From positions 1 through 47,944 of the forward strand of contig NZ_JAUMYY010000004.1 in the NCBI RefSeq assembly GCF_030528405.1: a stretch of 47,944 nt of DNA. Reading direction: 5' to 3'. The notes beneath the pieces are model-generated. The model made no database searches. It was not told where the DNA came from and worked only from the letters and a program-made list of their open reading frames with translations. Of this stretch, positions 24,889-35,410 are shown one piece after another (within the stretch, counting starts at the first letter, position 1; each line of letters opens with the position of its first letter). A program made the translations under genes and the position numbers. Origin of the DNA: Fusobacterium sp. Its GTDB lineage: Bacteria; Fusobacteriota; Fusobacteriia; Fusobacteriales; Fusobacteriaceae.

Positions 24889-26970
24889 TTATTTTCCTCT
24901 TTCTTCTTGAATAGTTTTTTGGATTGAAGCTGGAACTTGAAGATATTCAGAAAATTCCCAAGAATAAGTAGCTCTTCCTTGAGATTTAGATCTTAAATCC
25001 GTTGCATAACCAAACATTTCAGATAAAGGAACCTTAGCTGTTACTATCTTAGCTCCATTTCTATCTATCATTCCAGAAACCATTCCTCTTCTTGAGTTTA
25101 AATCTCCAATAATATCTCCCATATATTCTTCTGGAGTTGTCACTTCCACTTTAAATACTGGTTCTAAAATTACTGGTTTAGCTTTAGCTGCTGCTTGTTT
25201 AAGAGCCATTGAACCTGCTATTTTAAATGCCATTTCTGATGAGTCAACTTCGTGATATGATCCATCATAAAGAGTTACTTTTACATCCACTAAAGGATAT
25301 CCTGCTATAACTCCTGATTCAAGTGCTTCTTTACACCCTTTTTCAACTGCTGGAATATACTCTCTAGGAATAACTCCACCTGTTATTTTATTTACAAACT
25401 CAAATTCTTTACCTGGATTTGGTTCAAGGATAATCTTAACATGTCCATATTGCCCTCTACCTCCAGATTGTTTTGCATATTTAACTTCTTGATCATAAGA
25501 AGCTGTTATTGTTTCTCTATAAGCAACTTGAGGTTTTCCTACATTAGACTCAACTTTAAATTCTCTCTTCATTCTGTCAACTATTATTTCTAGATGTAGT
25601 TCTCCCATTCCTGAGATAATAGTTTGACCTGTTTCTTCATCTGTTCTAACTTTAAAAGTAGGATCTTCTTCAGCAAGTTTTGATAAAGCAATTCCCATTT
25701 TTTCTTGGTCATTTTTTGTTTTAGGCTCTACTGCAACTGAAATAACTGGCTCTGGAAATTCCATTTTTTCAAGAACTATTGGAGCATTTTCAGCACATAG
25801 AGTATCCCCTGTAGTTGTGTCTTTTAAACCAACTGCTGCAGCTATATCTCCACAATATACATAATCGATCTCTTCTCTTTTATTAGCATGCATTTGAAGT
25901 ATTCTTCCCATTCTCTCTTTTTTACCTTTAGTAGAATTTAATACATAAGAACCTTTTTCTACTACTCCAGAATAAACTCTAAAGAAAGTTAATCTTCCTA
26001 CGAACGGATCTGTCATTACTTTGAACGCTAATGCTGAGAAAGGTGAATCATCTGACATCTCTCTATCAACTTTCTTTTCAAAGTCTTTAGGATCTGTCCC
26101 TTCTACCATAGCAACATCTGTTGGAGCTGGCATATAGTCTACTATTGCATCTAATAGTGCTTGAACTCCTTTGTTTTTAAATGATGAACCACAAGTTACT
26201 GGTACAATTATATTTTCAATAGTTGCCACTCTCAAAGCTTTCTTTATTTCTTCATTAGAAATCTCTTCACCACCAAAGAATTTTTCCATAAGAGCATCAT
26301 CAGTTTCAACTATAGATTCTAACATATACTGTCTAGCTTCTTCTGCTCTTTCTTTTAATTCTTCTCTAATTTCTTGAATATTAAATTTTTGACCATTATC
26401 AGAATCTATTGGCCAAACATATTCTTTCATTTCTATAAGATTAATAACACCTTCAAAATGATCCTCTGCACCTATTGGTAACTGTATAGGCACTGGATTA
26501 GAACCTAATTTCTCTTTAATATCTGATACACACATATCAAAGTTAGCCCCTATTCTGTCCATTTTATTAAAGAATGCAAGTCTTGGGACCTTATATTTGT
26601 CTGCCTGTCTCCAAACTGTTTCTGATTGTGGTTGTACCCCATCAACAGCTGAGAATACAGCAACCGCTCCATCTAGAACTCTTAGAGATCTCTCAACCTC
26701 AACTGTAAAGTCCACGTGCCCTGGTGTGTCTATTATATTTATTCTGTGTTCTCTCCAAAAACAAGTAGTAGCCGCAGAGGTTATTGTTATCCCTCTTTCT
26801 TGCTCTTGTTCCATCCAGTCCATTGTAGCTTGACCTTCGTGAACTTCTCCTAGTTTTCTTTCAACCCCAGTAAAAAATAGTATTCTTTCAGTTGTTGTTG
26901 TTTTCCCTGCATCGATGTGAGCCATTATTCCAACGTTTCTAGTCATATCTAGTGATACTTTCCTAGCCAT
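24889..26970 (-). CDS. fusA: Translation elongation factor G
   Basis: This 693-residue GTPase drives translocation and, with ribosome recycling factor, subunit splitting. Motifs: [16 protein letters not shown] near residue 17, [21 protein letters not shown] near 81, NKMDRIGA near 135. Domains II to V follow in standard order, with GMGELHLEI near 455 and the domain [11 protein letters not shown] loop near 508. Full length, starting after a GAGGA site. Third gene of the str operon, 45 bases after rpsG. Confidence 0.99.
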   Translation of the reverse strand: MARKVSLDMTRNVGIMAHIDAGKTTTTERILFFTGVERKLGEVHEGQATMDWMEQEQERGITITSAATTCFWREHRINIIDTPGHVDFTVEVERSLRVLDGAVAVFSAVDGVQPQSETVWRQADKYKVPRLAFFNKMDRIGANFDMCVSDIKEKLGSNPVPIQLPIGAEDHFEGVINLIEMKEYVWPIDSDNGQKFNIQEIREELKERAEEARQYMLESIVETDDALMEKFFGGEEISNEEIKKALRVATIENIIVPVTCGSSFKNKGVQALLDAIVDYMPAPTDVAMVEGTDPKDFEKKVDREMSDDSPFSALAFKVMTDPFVGRLTFFRVYSGVVEKGSYVLNSTKGKKERMGRILQMHANKREEIDYVYCGDIAAAVGLKDTTTGDTLCAENAPIVLEKMEFPEPVISVAVEPKTKNDQEKMGIALSKLAEEDPTFKVRTDEETGQTIISGMGELHLEIIVDRMKREFKVESNVGKPQVAYRETITASYDQEVKYAKQSGGRGQYGHVKIILEPNPGKEFEFVNKITGGVIPREYIPAVEKGCKEALESGVIAGYPLVDVKVTLYDGSYHEVDSSEMAFKIAGSMALKQAAAKAKPVILEPVFKVEVTTPEEYMGDIIGDLNSRRGMVSGMIDRNGAKIVTAKVPLSEMFGYATDLRSKSQGRATYSWEFSEYLQVPASIQKTIQEERGK

Positions 26971-27015
26971 TAAATTTTTCCTCCTCGATTAAATGAAAAC
27001 ATTGTTTTCTAAAAA

Positions 27016-27501
<486 letters not shown>

Positions 27502-27507
27502 TTAAAA

Positions 27508-27876
27508 TTATGCGTTTTTAGCACCATACTTAGATCTAGCTTGTTTTCTTTTTGCAACACCTGCAGTATCTAAAGCACCTCTTATAATCTTATATCTAAC
27601 CCCTGGTAAGTCCTTTGTTCTTCCACCTCTCACTAGAACTATTGAGTGTTCTTGTAAGTTATGTCCTTCACCAGGAATATAACAAGTTACTTCTATACCA
27701 TTAGTTAATTTTACTCTGGCAACTTTTCTTAAAGCTGAGTTTGGTTTCTTAGGTGTAGTTGTATAAACTCTTACACAAACTCCTCTTCTTTGTGGGTTTC
27801 CAAGTAAAGCTGGAGATTTTTTCTTTTCAGCTAATGTTTGTCTTCCATTTTTTACTAATTGACTTAGAGTAGGCAT
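27508..27876 (-). CDS. rpsL: 30S ribosomal protein S12
   Basis: This 122-residue decoding-centre protein has [17 protein letters not shown] near residue 39 and [12 protein letters not shown] near 84, keeping the lysines and proline whose changes give streptomycin resistance elsewhere, so the sequence looks wild type. First gene of the str operon, after a GGAGG site. Confidence 0.98.
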   Translation of the reverse strand: MPTLSQLVKNGRQTLAEKKKSPALLGNPQRRGVCVRVYTTTPKKPNSALRKVARVKLTNGIEVTCYIPGEGHNLQEHSIVLVRGGRTKDLPGVRYKIIRGALDTAGVAKRKQARSKYGAKNA

Positions 27877-27928
27877 TTTACCCTCCTTTCTTATTTTTTT
27901 ATTATATTTTTTATTTTATAACTTAATT

Positions 27929-27957
27929 ATTATAAACTTTTTGTTATTAATTGTCAA
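27929..27957 (-). promoter_or_regulatory. Consensus promoter of the str operon
   Basis: TTGACA (27952-27957), 17 bases, TATAAT (27929-27934), minus strand. It is a perfect consensus with a predicted start near 27922, fitting a highly expressed ribosomal operon. Confidence 0.8.
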
Positions 27958-28084
27958 CTTTTTAAAATTTAAATTTGTCTATTATTTTATTAATTCTATG
28001 CTTGCAAATTATTTAATATTTATTTTTTTTATTTTATAAGCTATAATTATAAAAATATAAAAATTTTGAAAGGAAAAAATATAA

Positions 28085-29668
28085 ATGAACAATCTTTTAC
28101 TTTTTTTCGCCATAGTTCTAATTCTATGTGTGTTTGTATATAAATTTTTAAGTAGATTTGGCATTCCAATGCTCTTAATTTTTATAAGTTTAGGAATGAT
28201 TTTTGGAGAAAATGGGATATTTAAAATATATTTTAATAATTTTGAACTTTCTAGAGATATTTGTACACTTGCTCTTATTTTTATAATATTTTTTGGGGGC
28301 TTTGGTACTAAACTTTCCATGGCTCGTCCTGTATTAAAAAGAGCTCTTAGTCTTTCAACTTTAGGTGTTTTCTTTACTGCAATTTTAACTGCAGTATTCT
28401 CTTATTATATTTTAAAATTGAGCTGGCAAACCTCTCTTTTAATAGGTTCAGTACTTAGTTCCACTGATGCCGCTTCAGTTTTCGCAATCTTAAGAACCCA
28501 TAAATTAGGCTTGAAAGAAAATACTGCTTCCTTGCTTGAAATTGAAAGTGGTTCTAATGACCCCTTTGCTTATGTATTAACTGTATCTTTTTTATCTATG
28601 ACAAGAATTGGTATTAACTTTCCAATTTTGCTTTTTAAACAAGTTATCTTTGCTTTACTTATCGGATATACTGTGGCTAAGTTAACTATGTTTCTTTTAA
28701 AAAGAATAAGAAATTTAGACATTGGTTTTACTATGGCATTTTTAATGGGTGCTACTCTTTTAACTTACACTTTTACGGAATATTTAGGAGGTAATGGTTA
28801 TATTGCAATTTATTTATTGGGCATCTTGGTTGGCAACACTAGTTTTAAAGGAAAAAGCGAAATAGTATCATTTTTTAATGGTGTGACAAGTATTATGCAA
28901 ATGTTAATCTTCTTTTTATTAGGTCTACTTGTGAGTCCTACAATAGCATTTAAATATATAATCCCTTCTACAATTTTAATGCTTGCCTTAACTTTTTTAA
29001 TAAGACCTCTTGTTATATTTAGTTTAATGTCATTTTTTAAGGCAAGTAAAGGACAAATGCTTTTAACTTCATGGGCAGGATTAAGAGGTGCAGCCTCTGT
29101 TGTTTTTTCAATACTTGTAATAGTTGCACATAGGGAAGTAGGAGATATAGTTTTTAACATAAGCTTCGTAGTGGTTTTACTCTCAATAGCTATACAGGGT
29201 TCCCTTCTTCCCTACGTGTCTAAAAAATTAAATATGATAGATGAGGAGGGCAATGTTTTAAAAACATTTAATGATTACTCAGATGAGGAAGATGTTAACT
29301 TTATTAGTTTTGAAATAGATAAAACTCATAAATGGATAGGGAAAGCTATAAAAAATATCGAACTTATGCCAGGAGTTTTACTTGTTCTCATAGTAAGAAA
29401 TAATACAAATATAATTCCCAGTGGTAGCACTACCATAGAAAATGGAGATAAGATAGTTTTATGTGGTTCCACTTTTCAAGAAAAGCATAGTCGAATTCAT
29501 CTCTATGAAAAAATAATAGACAAGGACTCTGACTTAAAAGAAAAAGCTATTTATGAATTAGGAAAAAAATTATTTGTTGTGATGATAAAACGAGGTGAAA
29601 AAGCTATGATTCCACATGGAAATACTGTGATTCTTGAAAACGATATTTTAGTTTTAGCCGATAGATAA
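28085..29668 (+). CDS. CPA1-family K+/H+ (Na+/H+) antiporter, NhaP2/CvrA type
   Basis: This encodes 527 residues. The N-terminal 390 or so form a 12- to 13-helix cation/proton exchanger with SSTDAASVFAIL near residue 123, the ion-site ESGSNDPFAY near 156 and SWAGLRGAASVV near 330. The C-terminal 120 residues are a cytoplasmic TrkA-C-like regulatory domain (IPSGSTTIENGDKIVLCG). NhaP2 proteins eject K+ (and Na+) in exchange for protons and help control pH and osmotic balance. Single gene, divergent from rpsL, closed by a strong terminator. Confidence 0.85.
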   Translation: MNNLLLFFAIVLILCVFVYKFLSRFGIPMLLIFISLGMIFGENGIFKIYFNNFELSRDICTLALIFIIFFGGFGTKLSMARPVLKRALSLSTLGVFFTAILTAVFSYYILKLSWQTSLLIGSVLSSTDAASVFAILRTHKLGLKENTASLLEIESGSNDPFAYVLTVSFLSMTRIGINFPILLFKQVIFALLIGYTVAKLTMFLLKRIRNLDIGFTMAFLMGATLLTYTFTEYLGGNGYIAIYLLGILVGNTSFKGKSEIVSFFNGVTSIMQMLIFFLLGLLVSPTIAFKYIIPSTILMLALTFLIRPLVIFSLMSFFKASKGQMLLTSWAGLRGAASVVFSILVIVAHREVGDIVFNISFVVVLLSIAIQGSLLPYVSKKLNMIDEEGNVLKTFNDYSDEEDVNFISFEIDKTHKWIGKAIKNIELMPGVLLVLIVRNNTNIIPSGSTTIENGDKIVLCGSTFQEKHSRIHLYEKIIDKDSDLKEKAIYELGKKLFVVMIKRGEKAMIPHGNTVILENDILVLADR

Positions 29669-29800
29669 ATTTTTATAAAATTTAAAAGTAGAGATTTTAT
29701 AAAAAACAGTTCTTTAGAAAGAGAAGCACAGGCAGCTGCTCAAACTAAATTTCAAAAAATACAAATCAAAATTCTCAAATAGATTAATAATAGATAGAAT

Positions 29801-29840
29801 AAAAAAGGCTGGCAAATTTAAAAAATTGCCAGTCTTTTTT
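29801..29840. terminator. Bidirectional terminator
   Basis: AAAAAAGGCTGGCAA (29801-29815) and TTGCCAGTCTTTTTT (29826-29840) around a 10-base loop, between the convergent antiporter gene and fruA. Confidence 0.9.
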
Positions 29841-29843
29841 ACT

Positions 29844-31745
29844 TTATTCTTTTATTTCTTTTTTCATTAATCCTAAAATTACTGCTGCCACAGTCGCTCC
29901 AACTATTATTGATAATAAATACATAAAGAAATTATTGCTTAAAAACATCACCAATATTCCTCCATGAGGTGCTGGTATTTTTATTCCAAACATCATTGTT
30001 AAAGCTCCTGCTATTGCTGAGCCTATTACACAGGCAGGTATAACTTTTGTTGGATCTGCTGCTGCATAAGGTATTGCTCCCTCTGTTATAAATGAAAATC
30101 CCATAACATAATTTGACAAGCCTGCTTCTCTTTCTTGAGGTGTAAATTTTCTTTTAAATAAAGTAGTTGATATAGCTATTACCAATGGAGGAACCATTCC
30201 ACCTGCCATAACTGCTGCCATAGCTGTACTTCCTCCTGTTCCCATAGTTGATGCCAATGTTCCTGTTCCAAATACATATGCAGCTTTGTTTATAGGACCA
30301 CCCATATCAATTGCCATCATGCCACCAAGTATTGCTCCTAATAGTAGAGCACTTGAACCAGTCATAGACTGTAACCAATTATTTAACGAATTATTTACCA
30401 CAGATACAACTGGATTTAAAAACATTACCATTACTACGCCTGTAATCAATACTGATAAAACAGGATAAAGTAAAATCATTTTTAAGCCATTCAATGATTT
30501 TGGCATTCCAGAAAGAATTTTTATTAAAATTTTTACAACAGCTCCTGCTAAAAATCCTCCAAGCATTGCTCCTAAAAATCCTGAGCCTCCTGCTGAAGCT
30601 AAGGCTCCAGCTACAAGTCCTGCAGTTAGAGCAGCTCTTTCTCCTATACTGTAAGCTATATATCCACCTAAAATAGGTACGAATAGACCAAAAGCAGCTC
30701 CACCTATAGTCATCAATAATTTTGCCAAACTTGAAGTAGAACCATAAGCTCCTTGAACTTCATCTGCACTGACTCCCGCTAATGTATCTGCTAAGAATGC
30801 CAATGCTATTAAAATTCCTCCACTTATTACAAGAGGCAACATATAAGAAACTCCACTTAGCAAATGTTTATATAACCCCTTTTTTTCTGCTTCATTAGAT
30901 ACATTATCTGTCTTTTTAGTAGTTGCAATAAATGGTTTTGCATTTCCATCCAGAACATCTTGAATTAATTTTTTTGCATTATTAATTCCATCTTTAGCTT
31001 CTACCTGAATTAATGGTTTTCCATCAAATCTGTCTGTTTCAATATTTCTGTTTATAGCCAGTATAACTCCTGTTGCATTTTTTATATCTTCATCAGTCAA
31101 GGCATCTTTAGTTCCATCCGCTCCATTTGTTTCAACTTTTATTTTAACTCCCATTTCTGCCGCTGCTTTTTTTAAAGCTTCTGCTGCCATATATGTATGA
31201 GCGATTCCTGTTGGACAGGCCGTTGCTGCAACTATATAAATATCTTCTTTTGGGATTTTTGTTTCTTTTTTTATTTCTAAAGCTTCTTCTTCAACAGAAA
31301 ATTTATCCACTAGCTCATGTACTTCTTCTGGAGTTTCACAAGTCTTTAGACCTTTTACAAAATCATCATTTATAAGCATTTTTGAAAGTTTAGCTAAAGT
31401 TTCTATATGAGAATCGTGTGCAGCTTCCTCAGCAGCTATCATAAAGAAAATATTAACTGCTTCTCCATCTAAAGCATCATAGTCAACGCCTTCTTTACTC
31501 TTTGCAAATAAAACTGCTGGCTCCTTAACAACTGCAACTTTTGCATGAGGCATAGCAATTCCTTCTCCAAGCCCAGTTGTCCCTTTCTCTTCTCTTTTCA
31601 AAATAAAGTCTTTAAAAATCTTTTCATCACTAATAACTCCGACTTCTTTCATTTTTTTTACCATTTCATCTATTGCATCTAACTTTTCCGTAGACTTTAA
31701 ATCCATAATCATAAGTTCTTTTTTTAATAAATCTTTAATTCTCAT
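29844..31745 (-). CDS. fruA: Fructose PTS enzyme IIABC
   Basis: This 633-residue membrane permease imports fructose and phosphorylates it at carbon 1. Order: IIA (1-150; phospho-His67 in GIAMPHAKV), IIB (about 165-265; phospho-Cys177 in ATACPTGIAHT), and IIC (about 285-633; GGPINKAAYVFG and FITEGAIPYAAADP). The start is the ATG at 31745, four bases after fruK, with AAAGGATGG as ribosome binding site. It forms fruR-fruK-fruA. The IIA domain takes phosphate from HPr, which is not encoded here. Confidence 0.95.
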   Translation of the reverse strand: MRIKDLLKKELMIMDLKSTEKLDAIDEMVKKMKEVGVISDEKIFKDFILKREEKGTTGLGEGIAMPHAKVAVVKEPAVLFAKSKEGVDYDALDGEAVNIFFMIAAEEAAHDSHIETLAKLSKMLINDDFVKGLKTCETPEEVHELVDKFSVEEEALEIKKETKIPKEDIYIVAATACPTGIAHTYMAAEALKKAAAEMGVKIKVETNGADGTKDALTDEDIKNATGVILAINRNIETDRFDGKPLIQVEAKDGINNAKKLIQDVLDGNAKPFIATTKKTDNVSNEAEKKGLYKHLLSGVSYMLPLVISGGILIALAFLADTLAGVSADEVQGAYGSTSSLAKLLMTIGGAAFGLFVPILGGYIAYSIGERAALTAGLVAGALASAGGSGFLGAMLGGFLAGAVVKILIKILSGMPKSLNGLKMILLYPVLSVLITGVVMVMFLNPVVSVVNNSLNNWLQSMTGSSALLLGAILGGMMAIDMGGPINKAAYVFGTGTLASTMGTGGSTAMAAVMAGGMVPPLVIAISTTLFKRKFTPQEREAGLSNYVMGFSFITEGAIPYAAADPTKVIPACVIGSAIAGALTMMFGIKIPAPHGGILVMFLSNNFFMYLLSIIVGATVAAVILGLMKKEIKE

Positions 31746-31749
31746 AACA

Positions 31750-32664
31750 CTAAGCCATCCTTTCTACAATTATTTTATTTTTTATTTCCTCTATAAGTTT
31801 CAATTCACCTATATCTTCTGAAAATGCTGTTGCTGTTCCACAAGCTACTGCAAATTTGAATGCTTCTTCAACATCCTTTACTTTTAACATACTATCTACA
31901 AAACCTGCTACAACTGAATCTCCTGCTCCAACACTATTTATTAACTTTCCCTTAAGTGCTTTTGCGAAAAGTGCATAATCTTTCTCTATATAGAGAGCTC
32001 CTCCTGCTCCCATCGAAACAATAGTATGTTTTGCCTTATCAAGCAAATTTTTTCTAACAAATTCTATGATTTCCTGCTTATCTTCCATTTCTTTTTTAGC
32101 ATATTCTGAAATCTCATCTCTATTAGGTTTTATAAGAAATGGGCTATATTCCAATGATTTTGCAAACGCTTCACCACTACTATCAAGCACGAAGTTCACA
32201 TTATTTCTTTTTAGTATATCTATTATCTTTATATAAAAATCATTCCCCAAAGACAAGGGAACAGAACCAGATAATATAACAAAATCATTGCTATTTATTA
32301 ACTCTATTTTTTTTAAAAATAATTTAATTTCTTCTTCTGAAATATCTGGTCCCTTGCAATTTATTTCCGTTTCTTTTTCTGACTTTAATTTGATATTTAT
32401 TCTAGTATTTTCCTTTATTTTTACAAAATCATGCTCTATTTTTAATGTATCTAAGTTATCTTCTATAAATTTCCCAGTAAAACCTCCTAAAAAACCTAAA
32501 TTCTTACAAGTTGTTCCTATGTTTTTAAACAACTTTGAAACCATTATTCCTTTTCCACCAGCATAGATTTCATCAGCAAAAGCTCTATTTGTTTCTCCTT
32601 CTTGAAAATTTTTAACTCTAGCTACTAAATCTATAGATGGATTTAATGTAACAGAATAAATCAC
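31750..32664 (-). CDS. fruK: 1-phosphofructokinase
   Basis: This 304-residue PfkB-family kinase turns fructose 1-phosphate, the product of FruA, into fructose 1,6-bisphosphate. Motifs: TLNPSIDLVARV, AGGKGIMVSKLFKNIG near residue 35, SGSVPLSL and the catalytic-base motif SVGAGDSVVAGF near 243. It uses a GTG start at 32664, six bases after a GGAGG site. It lies ten bases after fruR. Confidence 0.93.
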   Translation of the reverse strand: MIYSVTLNPSIDLVARVKNFQEGETNRAFADEIYAGGKGIMVSKLFKNIGTTCKNLGFLGGFTGKFIEDNLDTLKIEHDFVKIKENTRINIKLKSEKETEINCKGPDISEEEIKLFLKKIELINSNDFVILSGSVPLSLGNDFYIKIIDILKRNNVNFVLDSSGEAFAKSLEYSPFLIKPNRDEISEYAKKEMEDKQEIIEFVRKNLLDKAKHTIVSMGAGGALYIEKDYALFAKALKGKLINSVGAGDSVVAGFVDSMLKVKDVEEAFKFAVACGTATAFSEDIGELKLIEEIKNKIIVERMA

Positions 32665-32674
32665 AGCCCACCTC

Positions 32675-33415
32675 CTAGTTATTTATTACTTCTGTTAATC
32701 TTAAAATTTTTTCACTTATATTTTTTTGATTTGTAATTATTGTTGCCTCATTTAATTTTGCTATATTTGAAAAATATGCTATATCAAACTTTGTGCTATC
32801 TGCTAAAACATAAGCTTTTTTAGCTTTTTTCATAGCTTTTCTCTTTAAAAGTGCCTCTTCTAAATCATGAGTTGTATAACCATCAAATTCATTTATTCCA
32901 TTTACACCTATAAATGCCTTGTCAAAAGAAAAATCCTCCAAATCTTCTACAGCTCTAGTTCCTATTATTGCCTTCGTCTTTCTTTTTATCCTTCCTCCAA
33001 GTAAGCAAGTTTCTATGCTATATCTTAATAATTTTTCTATATGCATAAGTCCATTTGTGACAACTCTTATTTTCTTATCCTTTATATATTCTATAAGTTC
33101 ATTGGTTGTGGTTCCAGCATCTAAATAAATGCTATCTCCATCTTCTATAAATCTTGAGGCTAGCCTTGCTATCTCTTTTTTTGCTGGAAGTTCAAGCTCC
33201 TCTTTCATATCTATAGGCATCTCTTCCTCAACCATTCTAAATGAAATTGCTCCTCCACGTACTCTTTTCAATTTATTCTCTTTTTCTAAATAATCTAAAT
33301 CTCTTCTAATTGTTGCTTCACTGCTTTTTAATATTTTTATCAAATCAGCATTAGAAACTGTGCCTTTTTTTTCAATTAAAGACATTATTTTAGAAATTCT
33401 CTCTTGAAATATCAT
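32675..33415 (-). CDS. fruR: DeoR-family repressor of the fructose operon
   Basis: This 246-residue protein has an N-terminal DeoR helix-turn-helix (ERISKIMSLIEKKG, SEATIRRDLDYLEKE, RGGAISF) and a sugar-phosphate-sensing domain (YLDAGTTTNELIEYI, LLGGRIK, FIGVNGI). In such operons the repressor responds to a fructose phosphate. The ATG at 33415 with AGGAAAG upstream is preferred to an upstream start at 33463, which has no ribosome binding site. Three 10-base repeats upstream are candidate binding sites. Confidence 0.88.
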   Translation of the reverse strand: MIFQERISKIMSLIEKKGTVSNADLIKILKSSEATIRRDLDYLEKENKLKRVRGGAISFRMVEEEMPIDMKEELELPAKKEIARLASRFIEDGDSIYLDAGTTTNELIEYIKDKKIRVVTNGLMHIEKLLRYSIETCLLGGRIKRKTKAIIGTRAVEDLEDFSFDKAFIGVNGINEFDGYTTHDLEEALLKRKAMKKAKKAYVLADSTKFDIAYFSNIAKLNEATIITNQKNISEKILRLTEVINN

Positions 33416-33470
33416 AAAAATCACTTTCCTAATTATTAATTTAATCTTTAAAAAATTATACAATCATATT

Positions 33471-33500
33471 CAATCAATTTCAATCATTTTCTTTCAAAAA
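33471..33500 (-). promoter_or_regulatory. Helically phased CAATCA repeats upstream of fruR
   Basis: On the plus strand CAATCATATT, CAATCAATTT and CAATCATTTT follow one another without gaps (TGATTG on the coding strand). One repeat per helical turn suits side-by-side binding of FruR for self-control. Confidence 0.45.
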
Positions 33501-33675
33501 AATATTGTTTATTCTTAACTGTCAATTATTAATCTATAAGTGAGCAAAAAATTATAACTCTATAATTTTTTCAAAAATAAAGACTTGAAATTCATTTTAT
33601 AATCTCCTTAAGAATTAAAAAAATTCTAAATGATTTAAAACTATCAAAAATTGAACTTTTATCTAACACCTATAT

Positions 33676-33704
33676 TTGAGTTTCTTTTTCTTTTATGTTA
33701 TAAT
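33676..33704 (+). promoter_or_regulatory. Promoter of the DAACS symporter gene
   Basis: TTGAGT (33676-33681), 17 bases, TATAAT (33699-33704). The predicted start lies near 33711, about 44 bases before the ATG. Confidence 0.6.
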
Positions 33705-33754
33705 TTATGAAAAATTATTTTCTATTATTTTTTATTACTTTAGGAGGAGGATTT

Positions 33755-34939
33755 ATGGAAAAATTTAAACTTGGACTTGTACCTAAACTTATTCTTGCAA
33801 TTATTGCTGGTATATTAATTGGAAATTTTACACCTTTAGCTTTTGTAAGAATATTTAAAACTTTCAGTACATTTTTTGGAAGTTTTCTATCATTTTTTAT
33901 ACCACTTATGATTGTTGGCTTCGTAGTTTCTGGAATTGCAAAACTTACAGAAGGAGCTGGAAAACTTTTAGGTTTAACTGCCGTTATTGCATATGTATCC
34001 ACACTTATTGCTGGAACTTTTTCCTATACAGTGGCCGCTAATTTATATCCTAGGCTTATTGCTGGAATTTCTTCCTCAATAAATTTTACTGGAAAGGATG
34101 TCAGCCCTTATTTTAGTATTCCATTAAAAGCACCATTTGATGTTACAGTTGCTATAGTTTTTGCATTTATGATGGGTATTACAATCAGTTATATGAGAGC
34201 ACAGGGAAAAGCTGAGATTACATTTTCAATCTTCAATGATTTTGAAAACATTATAACTAGAGTTTTAGCTAGTTTCGTAATTCCTCTACTACCTTTTCAT
34301 ATACTAGGAATTTTTGCAGAGTTAACTTATTCAGGAGTTGTTTTTACTGTTATTGGGGTTTTTATAAAAATATATCTTTGCATTTTTGTTATTCATTACA
34401 TCTATATGTTTATTATGTTCTCTATAGCTGGAACTATTTCAAAGAAAAATCCATTTACTCTTATTAAAAATCAACTACCTGCATATTTTACAGCAGTTGG
34501 AACACAATCATCAGCAGCTACTATTCCCGTTAATATTCAATCTGGTCTAAAAAATGGGACTTCTCCTGAAATTGTGAATTTTGTTATACCTCTTTGTGCA
34601 ACTATCCACTTATCAGGAAGTATGATTACTCTTACTAGCTGTATAATGGGAATTTTAATTTTAAATGGACTTCCATTTTCTTTAGCTACTGTAATTCCTT
34701 TTATTGCTATGCTAGGAATTGCTATGGTCGCTGCACCAGGAGCTCCTGGTGGTGCAGTTATGGCTGCTCTTCCATTCTTATTTATGATAGGTATAGATGC
34801 TGATGGAGCTTTAGGTTCTCTTTTAATAGCTCTGTATATAACTCAAGATAGTTTTGGAACTGCTATTAATGTATCAGGAGATAATGCTATCGCAATCTAT
34901 GTAGATGAATTTTATAAAAAATATATAAAGAAAGCTTAG
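33755..34939 (+). CDS. Dicarboxylate/amino acid:cation symporter (DAACS family)
   Basis: This encodes 394 residues with eight helices and two reentrant loops expected. Family motifs: AVGTQSSAATIPVN near residue 262 (the serine-rich hairpin HP1), HLSGSMITLTSC near 300 (in place of NMDGT), the HP2-like APGAPGGAVMAALPF near 333, and QDSFGTAINVSGDNAIAIYVDEFY near the end. Members carry glutamate, dicarboxylates or serine/threonine with Na+ or H+; the exact substrate cannot be fixed. The ATG at 33755 has GGAGGAGG upstream, so an upstream ATG at 33707 is rejected. Single gene. Confidence 0.85.
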   Translation: MEKFKLGLVPKLILAIIAGILIGNFTPLAFVRIFKTFSTFFGSFLSFFIPLMIVGFVVSGIAKLTEGAGKLLGLTAVIAYVSTLIAGTFSYTVAANLYPRLIAGISSSINFTGKDVSPYFSIPLKAPFDVTVAIVFAFMMGITISYMRAQGKAEITFSIFNDFENIITRVLASFVIPLLPFHILGIFAELTYSGVVFTVIGVFIKIYLCIFVIHYIYMFIMFSIAGTISKKNPFTLIKNQLPAYFTAVGTQSSAATIPVNIQSGLKNGTSPEIVNFVIPLCATIHLSGSMITLTSCIMGILILNGLPFSLATVIPFIAMLGIAMVAAPGAPGGAVMAALPFLFMIGIDADGALGSLLIALYITQDSFGTAINVSGDNAIAIYVDEFYKKYIKKA

Positions 34940-34951
34940 ATAACTATAAAT

Positions 34952-35041
34952 GAGCTGTTGTAAATTAAATTTTGTATCGCCCTCTGATTTTATGTTAAAA
35001 ATTATGAGAGAAGCACAACATTTTAAATACAATAGCTCTTC
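34952..35041. terminator. Long-stem terminator with inner hairpin
   Basis: Outer arms GAGCTGTTGTA and TACAATAGCTC, one mismatch, enclose a second imperfect stem (GCCCTCT with AGAGAAGC). A T-rich tail follows. The TTGTAAATTAAATTTT arm resembles the TTGCAA-type ends of the palindromic elements, so it may be a distant member. Confidence 0.6.
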
Positions 35042-35091
35042 TTTATTTCTTTATTAATTTTCTCAAAAAATTTTCTATCCATTTCATTTTA

Positions 35092-35100
35092 TGGTATAAT
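35092..35100 (+). promoter_or_regulatory. Extended -10 promoter of the Smr-aroF-pgeF operon
   Basis: TGGTATAAT (hexamer 35095-35100) with a poor -35. It lies 33 bases before the ATG at 35134. Confidence 0.5.
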
Positions 35101-35133
35101 ATTTAGGAAAAATTTTTAAGGGGATTGAGAACT

Positions 35134-35397
35134 ATGTACAATGAAATAGATTTACATAATTTAGATTTTAAAGTTGCAATACAAGTTTTCAAGAAAAAAT
35201 ATAATGAAGCTTTAAAGAAAAAAGATAAAAGAGAAATTCTAATTATTCATGGTTATGGAGCATATAAGTTAGAACACAATCCTGTTCTTGCTATAAAAAT
35301 TAGAGATTTTCTTTCAAAAAATAAAGAAAAATTAGACTACAGGTTAGATATAAATCCTGGAGTTACCTATGTAACTGCAAAGTTAAAATTAGAATAG
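35134..35397 (+). CDS. Stand-alone Smr-domain protein
   Basis: This 87-residue protein is essentially one Smr domain: IDLHNLDFKVA near residue 4 and the catalytic-loop motif IIHGYGAYKLE near 40. Smr domains are nucleases found at the end of MutS2 and in short free proteins; some act on RNA of stalled ribosomes. No MutS part is present. The ATG at 35134, ten bases after AAGGGG, is preferred over a TTG at 35125. It starts an operon with aroF 13 bases later. Confidence 0.8.
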   Translation: MYNEIDLHNLDFKVAIQVFKKKYNEALKKKDKREILIIHGYGAYKLEHNPVLAIKIRDFLSKNKEKLDYRLDINPGVTYVTAKLKLE

Positions 35398-35410
35398 AAA
35401 GTGAGAAAAT

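Larger units (their letters stand above)
33416..33754. other. Divergent control region between fruR and the symporter
   Basis: 339 bases without a gene. Besides the CAATCA repeats and the symporter promoter it holds a perfect hairpin, AAAAAATTATA (33546-33556) and TATAATTTTTT (33561-33571) with a 4-base loop and T tails on both strands. That could end short transcripts from either side. Confidence 0.5.

Noticed and set aside
29669-29800. Small gene downstream of the antiporter
   Set aside because: A stretch reading like a charged helix is present, but it has no ribosome binding site and is interrupted by stops.
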